Assembly: GCF_029892605.1 (NCBI RefSeq)
Contig: NZ_JARXWF010000003.1
Location: 62,001 to 126,000 of the forward strand
Direction of reading: 5' to 3'
Length of the DNA stretch: 64,000 bases
Source of the DNA: Parabacteroides sp. PM6-13
GTDB lineage: Bacteria; Bacteroidota; Bacteroidia; Bacteroidales; Tannerellaceae
A program made the translations under genes and the position numbers. Positions 36,644-45,024 of this stretch are shown one piece after another; the first letter of the stretch is position 1, and each line of letters starts with the position of its first letter. The notes beneath the pieces were generated by a model, which did not search any database, was not told the origin of the DNA, and saw nothing but the letters and a program-made list of their open reading frames with translations.

Positions 36644-37828
36644 ATGTGGGCTCGATTTTTATTACTACTTCCTTGCTTTACCTGTTTGTTTTGGAGCATC
36701 ACTTTTCTGCTTCAATGGAAGACAAACACCCGGTCGCGAAAGATATGGACCGGTACTGTTTTTGTGATGGGAATAAGCACCTTTATTTGGGGCTATTATA
36801 TGGGGGGAATCCAAGATCATGCGTTGTTCTATAAGGTAGAGGTATTAGAGATTTTCACCACCTTATTGTTTTTTCCGTTACTTTATTTTGCTTTTAAATC
36901 GTTGACCAGCGAAGAGCCGTTTAACTGGAAAGATTATTTGTGGCTCTTGCCGGCTCCTATGATTGCTATTAGCCTGATGACGATGTACGCCTATATGGGC
37001 GAGGAGCAGGTGGTAGTCTATATGACGAAGCTGGTGGAGAATAAGGGGGATATCACCGCCTTCACTGCTCCGGTCTTTCAATTCCATCATTTTGTGAGCG
37101 TCTCTTTGTATAAGATATTGATTTTTGTGCAAATCTTCTTCCTGTTGGTGCTTACGACGATTCGCCTTGTGCGCTATCGGCATCGGTTGGACGATTATTT
37201 CTCTACCCTGGATGACAATTCTATGAGGCATCAATATGCTTTGCTGGCGGGGCTTTACGTTGTTCTTCTTCTGGCTTTATTCACCTGCAGAGGGGACTTC
37301 TATTATAATGGCGATGCTTGGTTTGTTCAGTTTACCATGTTCCTATGGGCCGCCACGCTTTATTTTATGTGTTACCACCTGAGTCGCCTGGAATATACGG
37401 CCGATAATTTAGCCTCCGATTTAGTAGAGGCTGACTGGGCAGAAGGAAATGGAGAATGTGTCGATGCGAATGAACAATATAATGTTATAAAAAACCTGTT
37501 GCCGCTGTTTAATCAGATCATAGATGAAGAACAGGTCTTTTTGCAGAATAATCTCCACCTGGACGATGTCGCGCGCGTGATGCGTACGAACCGCACCTAT
37601 ATTTCACGCCTTATAAATGAGGAGTTTCAGTGCAACTTCTCTGACTATATTAACATGAAAAGAATCGAGTATGCGCAGGAACTTATGCGTACGAATCCGG
37701 ATATGTCCCAAGAACAGATCGCTATTCAATCGGGCTTTTCACACCCCTCTTCTTTCAGCCGCACCTTCAAACGGCAAACAGGCGTTACTTTTCGGGATTG
37801 GCAACGGGAGAATCTGCGTGAAGTTTAA
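36644..37828 (+). CDS. Membrane-bound AraC-family transcriptional regulator
   Basis: 394-residue protein with about six to seven membrane helices in the first ~250 residues (for example FLLLLPCFTCLFWSITFLL, VFVMGISTFIWGYYMG, LLFFPLLYFAFKSL, LLPAPMIAISLMTMYAYM, ILIFVQIFFLLVLTTI, ALLAGLYVVLLLALFTC) and a C-terminal AraC double helix-turn-helix (residues ~290-394: 'LHLDDVARVMRTNRTYISRLINEEFQCNFSDYINMKRIEYAQELM...IAIQSGFSHPSSFSRTFKRQTG'). Such membrane AraC proteins in Bacteroidetes sense a signal at the envelope. The likely target is unknown; the next gene, a TlpA-like lipoprotein, follows closely but has its own -7 box. Confidence 0.88.
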   Translation: MWARFLLLLPCFTCLFWSITFLLQWKTNTRSRKIWTGTVFVMGISTFIWGYYMGGIQDHALFYKVEVLEIFTTLLFFPLLYFAFKSLTSEEPFNWKDYLWLLPAPMIAISLMTMYAYMGEEQVVVYMTKLVENKGDITAFTAPVFQFHHFVSVSLYKILIFVQIFFLLVLTTIRLVRYRHRLDDYFSTLDDNSMRHQYALLAGLYVVLLLALFTCRGDFYYNGDAWFVQFTMFLWAATLYFMCYHLSRLEYTADNLASDLVEADWAEGNGECVDANEQYNVIKNLLPLFNQIIDEEQVFLQNNLHLDDVARVMRTNRTYISRLINEEFQCNFSDYINMKRIEYAQELMRTNPDMSQEQIAIQSGFSHPSSFSRTFKRQTGVTFRDWQRENLREV

Positions 37829-37829
37829 T

Positions 37830-37837
37830 TATATTTG
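37830..37837 (+). promoter_or_regulatory. -7 box of TlpA-like gene
   Basis: TATATTTG, exact TAnnTTTG match, directly after the AraC gene stop and 42 bp before the chosen ATG at 37880. Confidence 0.55.
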
Positions 37838-37879
37838 CCGTGTTTTATAATCGGAAATAAATCGTATAAATATTACTAT

Positions 37880-38959
37880 ATGAAAAAGTATAGCGCCTTT
37901 TTGTGTTGTTTTCTTATGCTTGCCGTATGCATGTCTTGCGGTTTTGAGAATGGATTTTTATTGGAAGGTAAACTGACAGATCCTCTTTTTGACGGAAAAG
38001 AAGTTATTTTGATAACGGAAACGGGTGCCCCGTCCGATACCGTACGGGTAGAGAAAGGCAAATTCACGATAACCGGCACGGTTGCCTATCCGGTGCGGGC
38101 GGCTTTGCAGATAGAGCATCTGACCATTCCTTTTACGTTGGTCAATGACCGGATTGACTTTTCAGAATCGGTGAACACAGAGAATGAAAAGGCCGTTGCC
38201 TATAAAAAGTCAAAAGCCGCGTCGAATATCGCCGCTTATTACGAGGCGAACAAAACACTTTTCTATCAGAAGTATATGGATTTATTATCCGCTGAGGTGG
38301 AAGCAACGACGGAAGAGGAAAAGAATAAATGCAATTTGCAGAAAGACAGCCTTGTGGAGTATTACCTGTCGGTATTGATCGACCAATATAAAAAGGAGAA
38401 GAACCGGGAGGGGTTCTCTATTATTGTGAGCGATCTCTCCGGATTGTTTGGCGTTCGGGAACGACCGGATCTGATTGGCGAATTGTTTCTCTTAGTGCCG
38501 CAGCAGGAGAAAGAGGGGTATATGGGTGAGAAGATCGAAACTTATCTGGCACGATCCGAGAAGATACGGATCGGACAAACGGTCGACTTTGCTTTTGTAG
38601 ATCATAAGGGAGTTGCCGGACGCGTTTCCGATTACGCCGGCAAACTGGTATTAGTAGATTTCTGGGCAACCTGGTGTGGCCCCTGTCTGGCACAAATACC
38701 ACAGTTGGAAGATATCAGCGCTCGCCATGCGGATAAGATACAGTTTGTAATGGTATCGATCGATGAGGATAAGGATGCCTGGTTGAAGAAAGCCGCTGAA
38801 ATGAATCCTTTGTGGCGAAACATACATTATCTCCAGGATGTGGACCTGAAAAAAGAGTATTTTGTTACCGGTGTACCTGACAACCTGCTCCTGTCGGAAG
38901 ACGGGAAAATAATGCAGCGCAGAATCTTCACAGGCGACCTGTTGAAAATACTCGAATAA
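37880..38959 (+). CDS. TlpA-family thioredoxin-like lipoprotein with DUF4369-like N-terminus
   Basis: 359 residues from the ATG at 37880; the longer open frame from 37835 is rejected because the signal peptide begins at MKKYSAFLCCFLMLAVCMSC and the -7 box lies inside the extension. Probable lipoprotein (Cys20, weak lipobox). Residues ~25-110 look like the DUF4369 domain that precedes thioredoxins in Bacteroidetes (GKLTDPLFDGKEVILITETGAPSDTVRVEKGKFTITGTV). A helical linker follows, then a TlpA/ResA-type thioredoxin domain with active site WCGPC (C266, C269) and cis-Pro region 'VTGVPDNLLLSEDGKI'. It likely keeps periplasmic cysteines reduced, or serves redox stress response. Confidence 0.88.
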   Translation: MKKYSAFLCCFLMLAVCMSCGFENGFLLEGKLTDPLFDGKEVILITETGAPSDTVRVEKGKFTITGTVAYPVRAALQIEHLTIPFTLVNDRIDFSESVNTENEKAVAYKKSKAASNIAAYYEANKTLFYQKYMDLLSAEVEATTEEEKNKCNLQKDSLVEYYLSVLIDQYKKEKNREGFSIIVSDLSGLFGVRERPDLIGELFLLVPQQEKEGYMGEKIETYLARSEKIRIGQTVDFAFVDHKGVAGRVSDYAGKLVLVDFWATWCGPCLAQIPQLEDISARHADKIQFVMVSIDEDKDAWLKKAAEMNPLWRNIHYLQDVDLKKEYFVTGVPDNLLLSEDGKIMQRRIFTGDLLKILE

Positions 38960-38963
38960 TCCG

Positions 38964-38990
38964 GCGGGGAGTTACAACTGCAACTCCCGC
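38964..38990. terminator. Short bidirectional hairpin between convergent genes
   Basis: GCGGGGAGTT (38964-38973) and AACTCCCGC (38982-38990) pair across a short loop. It covers the last codons of the leftward gene. No long T-run, so termination is only possible. Confidence 0.4.
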
Positions 38991-40093
38991 GTCAGCTGAT
39001 CCAGCCAGCCTGGTAATTCATAGAGGTGGCTGATACGGTCTTCGAAATAGGGCGGGGCGAATACGTTTATCTGTAGATCCCGGCATTTTTCCAATAGATA
39101 GGTCTCTACCGGATAGTAGCTCGCCAGCACGGCACGTGAGATATCTCCCCCGTAGGTCTCCCTGACTCCATCGATTTTATAGATATCGTTCTGGGTGACT
39201 TGGCCCGATTTACACTCGATGAAGATCAACTTCTGCTTATTGTTAACCAATACATCCACTTCGTTTTTCGACTGGGTATTCTCCGAGTCGGTCTGAAACA
39301 ATACATTCTGCCAAGCCTCCGGTGGATTCTTTTGCTGTTCTGTCCAGATGCGTACCTGATGGGCTACCAATGTCTCCCACCAACTGGCTTTGAAATAGAG
39401 ATATAAGGCGTTCGGATTAGAGACGCGAAGGAGTATCTGGCCCCGCTGGGTGAAGAGCAAGGTGCCGTTTTTTGTCTTAAAGCGCAATTCGTTTGTCAGT
39501 AGTTTGGACGGTGGCAAACGGGAAATCTGCCGGTGACAGATCACGCCGAAGAATTTCATGATACGCGCATGCTCCTGCGGGTAGTTCTCGATAAAGCGTT
39601 TGATCTGCTTGGAGGTTTGTATATTCTCTTCCCGGAGCTCTTTGATGTCATGGAACTGGGAGAGTATGTTTCCGCTTAGTTTAATGATCTCTTCATTGTC
39701 GAGCATGCTTCGCATCGGAAGGATCTCGAAGGTGTCCAGCCAAACCAGTTCACCCAGTTGTGTCAGATAGAAGGCACGGCATCCCATCTCCCGGGCGATG
39801 TCGAACGCCGCCAGTGCCATGGGCTTGGTGCCTTCGGAGAGGTGGTAAAGGAATTCTCCTTCATACTCCTGGTGGATCACACGGCACACCTCTTGCACCC
39901 GGCTTCCGTCGTAGGGATCTGTCTGGTAGGCACATTTTCGGATATGTGCCGGCAACAGCGGAAACATGGTGTCGGCAATGCCGCGTGTCGCCTCCGTATA
40001 GAGCAGGTGGATGTAATCGGGACGAAACTCTTTGATCCCGTGATAAACCGAGGTGATATCTTTCCCTAAAAGGATGATCTGGTGTTTTGTCAT
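38972..40093 (-). CDS. Card1/Can2-like (DUF1887) CARF-nuclease protein
   Basis: 373 residues, the size of Card1 nucleases. Three parts: an N-terminal Rossmann CARF-like domain (1-~135; 'HQIILLGKDITSVYHGIKEFRPDYIHLLYTEAT', with the ligand-pocket motif EGTKPM at 87-92), a winged-helix-like linker (~165-225), and a C-terminal PD-(D/E)XK nuclease with E240, D280 (NEVDVL) and E293-x-K295 (FIECKSG). In known Card1/Can2 proteins, cyclic oligoadenylate made by type III CRISPR complexes binds the CARF dimer and turns on DNA/RNA cutting. Here no cas gene, Cas10 or repeat array is seen in the window, so its activator is unknown. It is a lone leftward gene, divergent from a barrel protein. All nuclease residues are present, so it is probably active. 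Confidence 0.84.
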   Translation of the reverse strand: MTKHQIILLGKDITSVYHGIKEFRPDYIHLLYTEATRGIADTMFPLLPAHIRKCAYQTDPYDGSRVQEVCRVIHQEYEGEFLYHLSEGTKPMALAAFDIAREMGCRAFYLTQLGELVWLDTFEILPMRSMLDNEEIIKLSGNILSQFHDIKELREENIQTSKQIKRFIENYPQEHARIMKFFGVICHRQISRLPPSKLLTNELRFKTKNGTLLFTQRGQILLRVSNPNALYLYFKASWWETLVAHQVRIWTEQQKNPPEAWQNVLFQTDSENTQSKNEVDVLVNNKQKLIFIECKSGQVTQNDIYKIDGVRETYGGDISRAVLASYYPVETYLLEKCRDLQINVFAPPYFEDRISHLYELPGWLDQLTRELQL

Positions 40094-40118
40094 GGTTGGA
40101 ACACTATGGATTTATCTG

Positions 40119-40126
40119 CAAATATA
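40119..40126 (-). promoter_or_regulatory. -7 box of the Card1-like gene
   Basis: Minus-strand TATATTTG, exact TAnnTTTG match 26 bp before the start at 40093; no clear -33 box. Confidence 0.5.
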
Positions 40127-40213
40127 TTCTTTATGCGTAAACACTCTTCCTTCTTTGTTTGTTTTATAAACGTAAAAAGTCTTATTTTGCATTAAATAAA
40201 AAAATAGAGCTAT

Positions 40214-40822
40214 ATGAAAAAGATATTTAGTTTGTTGGTTGTCTTGTTTGTGGCCTCGTATGCTTTTACGGCAAACGCGCAGTTGCGCTTTGGTTTGAAG
40301 GGTGGGGTTAATATTTCTACCGTGCATTTTAGCGATGTGCGCGAGAATTGGAATCCGAATAATGTAACCGGCTTTCATATCGGGCCGATGATTGAAGCAA
40401 CGGTTCCGCTCTTAGGCTTAGGCTTTGATGCCGCATTGCTTTATACGCAGAAAGGGATGGAACCTCAGGGCGTAGAGATAGGTGATACCAAAATAGGCGA
40501 TGACGCGATTAAGATCGATTATATTGATGTGCCCATCCATTTGCGCTGGAAGATCGATCTACCTTTGATAAAACCCTACCTGGCTACCGGTCCCTATTTT
40601 GGTTTCCGTTTGTCGAAAGACAAGGTATGGAGTGTGTTGGAAGATCAGATCAAAGCGAAAACCTTTGGTATGGGTTGGGATTTTGGCGCGGGTGTGGAAT
40701 TGTTCAACCACCTGCAGGTAGGTTTTAATTATGGTTTAGGCCTTACCGACAACTATAAACTCGGCAAAAAAGAGGGCGGTAAGAACCGGGGCTGGATGAT
40801 TTCTGCCGCTATTATGTTCTAA
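40214..40822 (+). CDS. Outer-membrane beta-barrel protein (porin-like family)
   Basis: 202 residues with signal peptide MKKIFSLLVVLFVASYAFTANA. The mature part alternates hydrophobic/polar strands typical of small 8-strand barrels ('LRFGLKGGVNIST', 'TGFHIGPMIEATVPLLGLGFDAALLYTQKG', 'IDVPIHLRWKID', 'VKPYLATGPYFGFRL'-like, 'GWDFGAGVELFNHLQVGFNYGLGLTDNY') and ends in Phe, as barrel proteins usually do. It belongs to the broad OMP_b-brl_2/PorT-like group, with no specific function known. Divergent from the Card1-like gene; ends at a strong terminator. Confidence 0.85.
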   Translation: MKKIFSLLVVLFVASYAFTANAQLRFGLKGGVNISTVHFSDVRENWNPNNVTGFHIGPMIEATVPLLGLGFDAALLYTQKGMEPQGVEIGDTKIGDDAIKIDYIDVPIHLRWKIDLPLIKPYLATGPYFGFRLSKDKVWSVLEDQIKAKTFGMGWDFGAGVELFNHLQVGFNYGLGLTDNYKLGKKEGGKNRGWMISAAIMF

Positions 40823-40842
40823 AAACAGATGCAATATATCAT

Positions 40843-40878
40843 AACAAAAAAGCCATTCGAAAGAATGGCTTTTTTGTT
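40843..40878. terminator. Bidirectional terminator between barrel gene and prs
   Basis: AACAAAAAAGCCATTC (40843-40858) pairs perfectly with GAATGGCTTTTTTGTT (40863-40878) around a GAAA tetraloop, giving T-runs on both strands for the two convergent genes. Confidence 0.92.
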
Positions 40879-40923
40879 GTTATATCTGTCGGAACCTTTT
40901 TTCGTTCCTGTTTTGTCGGCAAA

Positions 40924-41865
40924 TTAGATAACATACAGGGAACTGATCGATTCGTTATTGCGTACGCGACGGATCGCTTCGGCAAACATATCCGCAACGG
41001 AAAGCACTTTCACTTTCGTACAGTCTTTGGCATAAGGGATAGAGTCGGTAAAGATCATCTCTTGCAAAGCCGATTCGCCGATACGCAGGGTAGCCGGATC
41101 GGACATCACGGCATGGCTGGCGATGGCACGTACCGAGCGGGCGCCATTTTCCATCATCAGGTTGGCAGCTTTGGTAATCGTACCGGCTGTATCAACCATA
41201 TCGTCCACCAGGATCACATCCATATCCGTCACGTCACCGATAATGCGCATCTCGGCCACTTCATTGGCACGCAGGCGCGACTTATGACAGATCACCATCG
41301 GCGTGCCGAGGTATTTGGAATAGGTGCTGGCGCGTTTTGTACCACCTACGTCAGGCGTTGCAATACATAATGTTTCCAAAGGATAAGTCGCTTTGATATA
41401 TTCCAGGAAAACGGTAGAACCATAGAGGTGATCCACCGGCACATCAAAGAATCCCTGTATCTGATCCGCGTGCAGATCCATGGTGATCAGGCGATCAATC
41501 CCCGCCACACTGAGCATATTGGCTATCAGCTTGGCGCCGATAGAAACGCGCGGTTTGTCTTTTCTGTCCTGACGTGCCCATCCGAAATAGGGAATCACCG
41601 CAATGATAGATCGGGCAGAGGCACGCTTGGCCGCGTCGATCATCATCAATAGTTCCATCAGATTGTCGGAGTTCGGGAAGGTCGACTGTACCAAAAACAG
41701 ATCACGGCCACGAATAGATTCTTCGTAAGAAACTGAAAATTCACCGTCTGCAAAGTGTTGAATATTCATTTGCCCCAGCTTACAGCCAAGACTGTTACAT
41801 ATTTTCTCTGCTAAATAACGGGAGTTGGTACCTGAGAAGACCAGGTAGGGAGCTTGTGTACTCAT
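40924..41865 (-). CDS. prs: Ribose-phosphate pyrophosphokinase
   Basis: Makes PRPP from ribose 5-phosphate and ATP for nucleotide, His and Trp synthesis. 313 residues, class I. Motifs: FSGTNSRYLAEKIC, 'DGEFSVSYEESIRGRDLFLVQST', the ATP/Mg site 'VIPYFGWARQDRKDKPRVSIGAKLIANML', 'TMDLHADQIQGFFD', and the PRPP-binding loop 'DVILVDDMVDTAGTITKAA'. Length and motifs are standard. Between it and the amylase gene lies a perfect inverted repeat (41939-41991). Confidence 0.97.
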   Translation of the reverse strand: MSTQAPYLVFSGTNSRYLAEKICNSLGCKLGQMNIQHFADGEFSVSYEESIRGRDLFLVQSTFPNSDNLMELLMMIDAAKRASARSIIAVIPYFGWARQDRKDKPRVSIGAKLIANMLSVAGIDRLITMDLHADQIQGFFDVPVDHLYGSTVFLEYIKATYPLETLCIATPDVGGTKRASTYSKYLGTPMVICHKSRLRANEVAEMRIIGDVTDMDVILVDDMVDTAGTITKAANLMMENGARSVRAIASHAVMSDPATLRIGESALQEMIFTDSIPYAKDCTKVKVLSVADMFAEAIRRVRNNESISSLYVI

Positions 41866-41938
41866 TGATGCCTAATTTTTCTTAAATTGAATAGATTTGC
41901 ATTGCGCTGCGAAATTACAAAAAATAGTAGTTACTATT

Positions 41939-41991
41939 AAGCGTTTAGAGATTAATTCTTGCCATAGGGTAGAATTAATCTCTAAACGCTT
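41939..41991. repeat. Perfect 21-bp inverted repeat
   Basis: 21-bp arms at 41939-41959 (starting AAGCGTTTAGAG) and 41971-41991 (ending CTCTAAACGCTT), loop of 11 nt. No T-run follows on either strand, so it does not look like a standard terminator for the amylase gene, although it lies at its 3' side and upstream of prs. Confidence 0.75.
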
Positions 41992-42025
41992 GAGAAATCA
42001 ACGAGCCAGCTCTTTATGTCATAAA

Positions 42026-43723
42026 TTAATAGGTGAATTTCAGGATCCGGCCGGAGTAGGGGGGCAATACCACCTGGTAGGGCCAGGCATCGGTCAGTGT
42101 GCTGACAGAGGTTTGGCCGGTGAACAGATCCGTCAGGCGGGCTGCCTTATTGTCTTTTATGCCACATACCCGGAAGGCGTTTTCCGGAATCTGTACCCTC
42201 ACCGTCTGCTCGGCTTTGTCGAAGTTGGCCACCACGAGGATCACCTCATTCTCCTGTTTGCGCAAAAAGGCATATTGACGATGCGGATTGAAGTAAGGAT
42301 TCTTTAGGTTGGCATACGTAAGATCATGGAATATTCCCTGGCTAATGACCGGTTCGGTGAGCGCGATGTTTAAGAGTGCTTTGTACTTGTCGCGCAATTC
42401 TTTTTGCTCTTTTGTCAGTTGCCCGTCATCCGGTTGTCCATCGTTGAACCAGTGGCGCACGCTTTCCATGCTCCAATAATCAAAGATGGTTGTTCTTCCG
42501 TCGAGTCCGCTGAACCCCTCTTCGTCCATGCCGCGTTCGCCCAGCTCCTGTCCGTTATAGACCATCACCGGGTTTGTGTTCATCAGCGTTGAAACCATCA
42601 TGCCGGGAAATCCTTTGCGGGCATCTCCGGCGAAAAAGTCCGACGCGATGCGCTGCTCGTCGTGGTTCTCCAGGAAGTTGAGCATGCGCGATTGGATACC
42701 GTCCAATGCCTGCCAGCAACCGGTGATCTGGCTTGCCGGTGCCTCTCCGGTAATCACCAATCGAAGCGTATCGTATAATCCTACCTTATCATAGAGGTAG
42801 TCGAAGTGTCCGTTTATTAAATAGTTATGATATTCGGCCGGGTTATAGACTTCGGCGATAAACAACACATCATGTTGTTCCTTAACTTTCGGGATGACCC
42901 ACTGCCAAAATGCCACAGGCACCATCTCCGCCATATCGCAACGGAAGGCATCGACCCCTTTCGATGCCCAGAACAATAAGATCTGCAACATCTTTTCCCA
43001 TGTGTTCGGGACAGGATCAAAGTGAGTCGTTCGCCCGTTCAGGTAATCAATGCCATAGTTTAGTTTGACCGTTTCGTACCAATCATTCCGACTGGGGTTG
43101 GGTGAGAAACAGTCGTTCCCCGTTACCTTGGCAGGGAATTCACTGTATTCAAAATCCTCCTGCTTCGCACCGAAATGAAGCTCCAGCGCCTGTCCGGGGA
43201 GATAGTAGAAGTTATTGTTCGCATCGAATGCCTTTGTAGTATCGTCTGTCTGGCCTAAGTCTTCAATAAAAGGAGCGCGGACATCCGAATGATACTGACG
43301 GGCTACATGGTTCGGCACAAAATCGATAATGGCTTTCAGGCCTGCCTCATGTGTCCGTTTGATCAATGCCTCGAATTCCTCCATGCGACAGCTTATATCA
43401 TCCGCCAATGCCGGGTCGACATCATAGTAGTCTTTGATGGCATAGGGGGAGCCGGCTGTTCCTTTGACCACCGCATTGTGGTCTTTGGGGATGCCGTAGG
43501 CGGTGAAATCCGATTTGGTGGCATGCTCAATAATGCCGGTGTACCAGATGTGTGAAATCCCTAAGGCTTTGATCTCCGTTAATACGTGCTCGGTGTAAGC
43601 GGAGAGTTTCCCTACGCCGTTTTCTTCTATGTTTCCATATTTAACATGGGACGATTGCTTGTTCCCAAAAAGACGGGGAAGCGTCTGGTATATGACCATT
43701 TTCTTGTTTGTTTCCATATTCAT
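42026..43723 (-). CDS. GH13 alpha-amylase family enzyme (cytoplasmic)
   Basis: 565 residues, no signal peptide, so intracellular. TIM-barrel motifs of family GH13 in order: DFVPNH (134-139), 'GVDAFRCDMAEMVP' with the nucleophile D263, 'FIAEVYNP' with acid/base E291, and 'FLENHDEQRIA' with H354/D355. C-terminal beta domain follows (~480-565). In Bacteroidetes, such cytoplasmic GH13 proteins are linked to glycogen or maltodextrin turnover; the exact reaction (hydrolysis versus transfer) is not clear. Its start ATG overlaps the stop of the upstream patatin gene (ATGA), so translation is coupled; an ATG two codons later is possible. Confidence 0.9.
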   Translation of the reverse strand: MNMETNKKMVIYQTLPRLFGNKQSSHVKYGNIEENGVGKLSAYTEHVLTEIKALGISHIWYTGIIEHATKSDFTAYGIPKDHNAVVKGTAGSPYAIKDYYDVDPALADDISCRMEEFEALIKRTHEAGLKAIIDFVPNHVARQYHSDVRAPFIEDLGQTDDTTKAFDANNNFYYLPGQALELHFGAKQEDFEYSEFPAKVTGNDCFSPNPSRNDWYETVKLNYGIDYLNGRTTHFDPVPNTWEKMLQILLFWASKGVDAFRCDMAEMVPVAFWQWVIPKVKEQHDVLFIAEVYNPAEYHNYLINGHFDYLYDKVGLYDTLRLVITGEAPASQITGCWQALDGIQSRMLNFLENHDEQRIASDFFAGDARKGFPGMMVSTLMNTNPVMVYNGQELGERGMDEEGFSGLDGRTTIFDYWSMESVRHWFNDGQPDDGQLTKEQKELRDKYKALLNIALTEPVISQGIFHDLTYANLKNPYFNPHRQYAFLRKQENEVILVVANFDKAEQTVRVQIPENAFRVCGIKDNKAARLTDLFTGQTSVSTLTDAWPYQVVLPPYSGRILKFTY

Positions 43724-44568
43724 TCTTTTCCTTTTAGTTGGTTAATTTCTATACTTTTCTTTTTGATGGTACTGACTAATTGGTCGAAAGTACTGTCCTG
43801 TATGAGATCGTCGAAAGCTCGGATTGCTGTCTCATAGCCTATTTGTGCCACCTTGTCGACATTCTCCAAATCGAACATCTTCACATCATCGAAGGCCTCA
43901 GTTTCGATAAGTACATCACACAATAGACGATCTTCTGTCGTATTGGCGCGGAACATATAATGGTAAGAACGTTCGGCAATATGGAAGAGTGTCTTTTTGT
44001 ATTTCTGGGGCACCAGGGGGCTGACATTGACTCCGATAACCTTGTCGCACTCTTCGCGGATAGTGCTCACCGGGAAGTTGCGAAACAGGCCACCATCGAC
44101 ATAATGGATTCCATCGATCTGCACCGGGCTGAATATGATGGGTACACTACAGGAGGCGGTGACAGCTTCCACCAGGGGGCCGGTTCGGAATTCATGGCTT
44201 ATGCCATGATCCAGGTCCGTAGCTACCACCACCAATGGGATAGCCAGATCCTCGAAGTTTTTCGCATGCAGATGGCGACGCAGGAATTGCGTCAGGCGGG
44301 AGTTGTCGAAGAGACCAGACATGGGGATTTGCACTTTGGCAAATTCGGAGAACTCTTTTCCGGTGAAGATATGGCGTATCTCTTCGGAAGAATAACCATC
44401 CGCAAAGAGACATCCGGCTAACGCACCGGCGCTGGTACCTGAAATAATATCCGGTTTCACGCCACACTCTTCTAATAAGCGGAAAACACCTACATGGGCA
44501 AATCCTTTCGCGCCTCCGCCACTAAGGGCTAAGCCGATTTTGTAAGGTTTTTGTTTTTTCTTTATCAT
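43720..44568 (-). CDS. Patatin-like phospholipase (RssA-like)
   Basis: 282-residue serine lipase of the patatin family. From the ATG at 44568: oxyanion motif GGGAKG (17-22), nucleophile elbow GTSAG (44-48, Ser46), and the catalytic Asp in DGGLFRNFPV (D158), all intact, so it should be an active acyl hydrolase on phospholipid or another ester. A longer open frame to 44613 is rejected because the promoter -7 box (44592-44599) lies in it. No signal peptide. First gene of a two-gene operon with the GH13 enzyme. Confidence 0.9.
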   Translation of the reverse strand: MIKKKQKPYKIGLALSGGGAKGFAHVGVFRLLEECGVKPDIISGTSAGALAGCLFADGYSSEEIRHIFTGKEFSEFAKVQIPMSGLFDNSRLTQFLRRHLHAKNFEDLAIPLVVVATDLDHGISHEFRTGPLVEAVTASCSVPIIFSPVQIDGIHYVDGGLFRNFPVSTIREECDKVIGVNVSPLVPQKYKKTLFHIAERSYHYMFRANTTEDRLLCDVLIETEAFDDVKMFDLENVDKVAQIGYETAIRAFDDLIQDSTFDQLVSTIKKKSIEINQLKGKE

Positions 44569-44591
44569 AGCCACGTACCTATTAATTAAGA

Positions 44592-44622
44592 CAAAGATAA
44601 TCAATACATCCAAAAACCCAAT
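44592..44622 (-). promoter_or_regulatory. Promoter of patatin-amylase operon
   Basis: Minus strand: ATTG (44622-44619), 19 bp, TATCTTTG (44599-44592, exact -7 match), 23 bp before the ATG at 44568. Confidence 0.7.
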
Positions 44623-44710
44623 AGCGGAAGAATGTTTTCACAGGGGTGCTTTTTAATAGGATTGGGATGGGGTGCGGGGGGATTCAAGTATGGGGATAAT
44701 TGAAGATCCC

Positions 44711-44914
44711 AAAGTCCGCAAGGACTTTTACGTGGATAACCCCGTGCAAGCCGTCAGGCGCAGCTCGGGGACGGGAGTAAATAGAAACGAGCTCCGTAGG
44801 TGCTCTATGGTTGAGCACCTACGGAGCTCATGAATAATAGGCATAGCATCAACCCCGAGCTGCGCCTAAACGGCTTGCACGGGGTTATCCACGTCTAAGT
44901 CCTTGCGGACTTTT
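44711..44914. repeat. Nested palindromic intergenic element A, copy 2
   Basis: Same layout as at 2767-2969: left hairpin AAAGTCCGCAAGGACTTT (44711-44728), outer arms 44734-44770 and 44853-44890, central hairpin GAGCTCCGTAGGTGCT (44789-44804) with its complement (44814-44829), right hairpin AAGTCCTTGCGGACTT (44897-44912). The left hairpin differs in sequence from copy 1 but pairs equally well. The 44569-45106 region has no gene I can support; it contains this element and element B. Confidence 0.82.
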
Positions 44915-45024
44915 CTGAATCCTTCCAGCTCCCTCAAATCTCCCCAAAATCAAAAAATCAAAAATATCATTTTGTCAAAATCGTAGGACTTTTTTTCCGA
45001 AATGGCAGGAGTATTTTGAAAAAG

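Noticed and set aside
37835-37879. Longer N-terminus for the TlpA-like lipoprotein
   Set aside because: It overlaps a -7 promoter box and disrupts the lipoprotein signal that starts at 37880.
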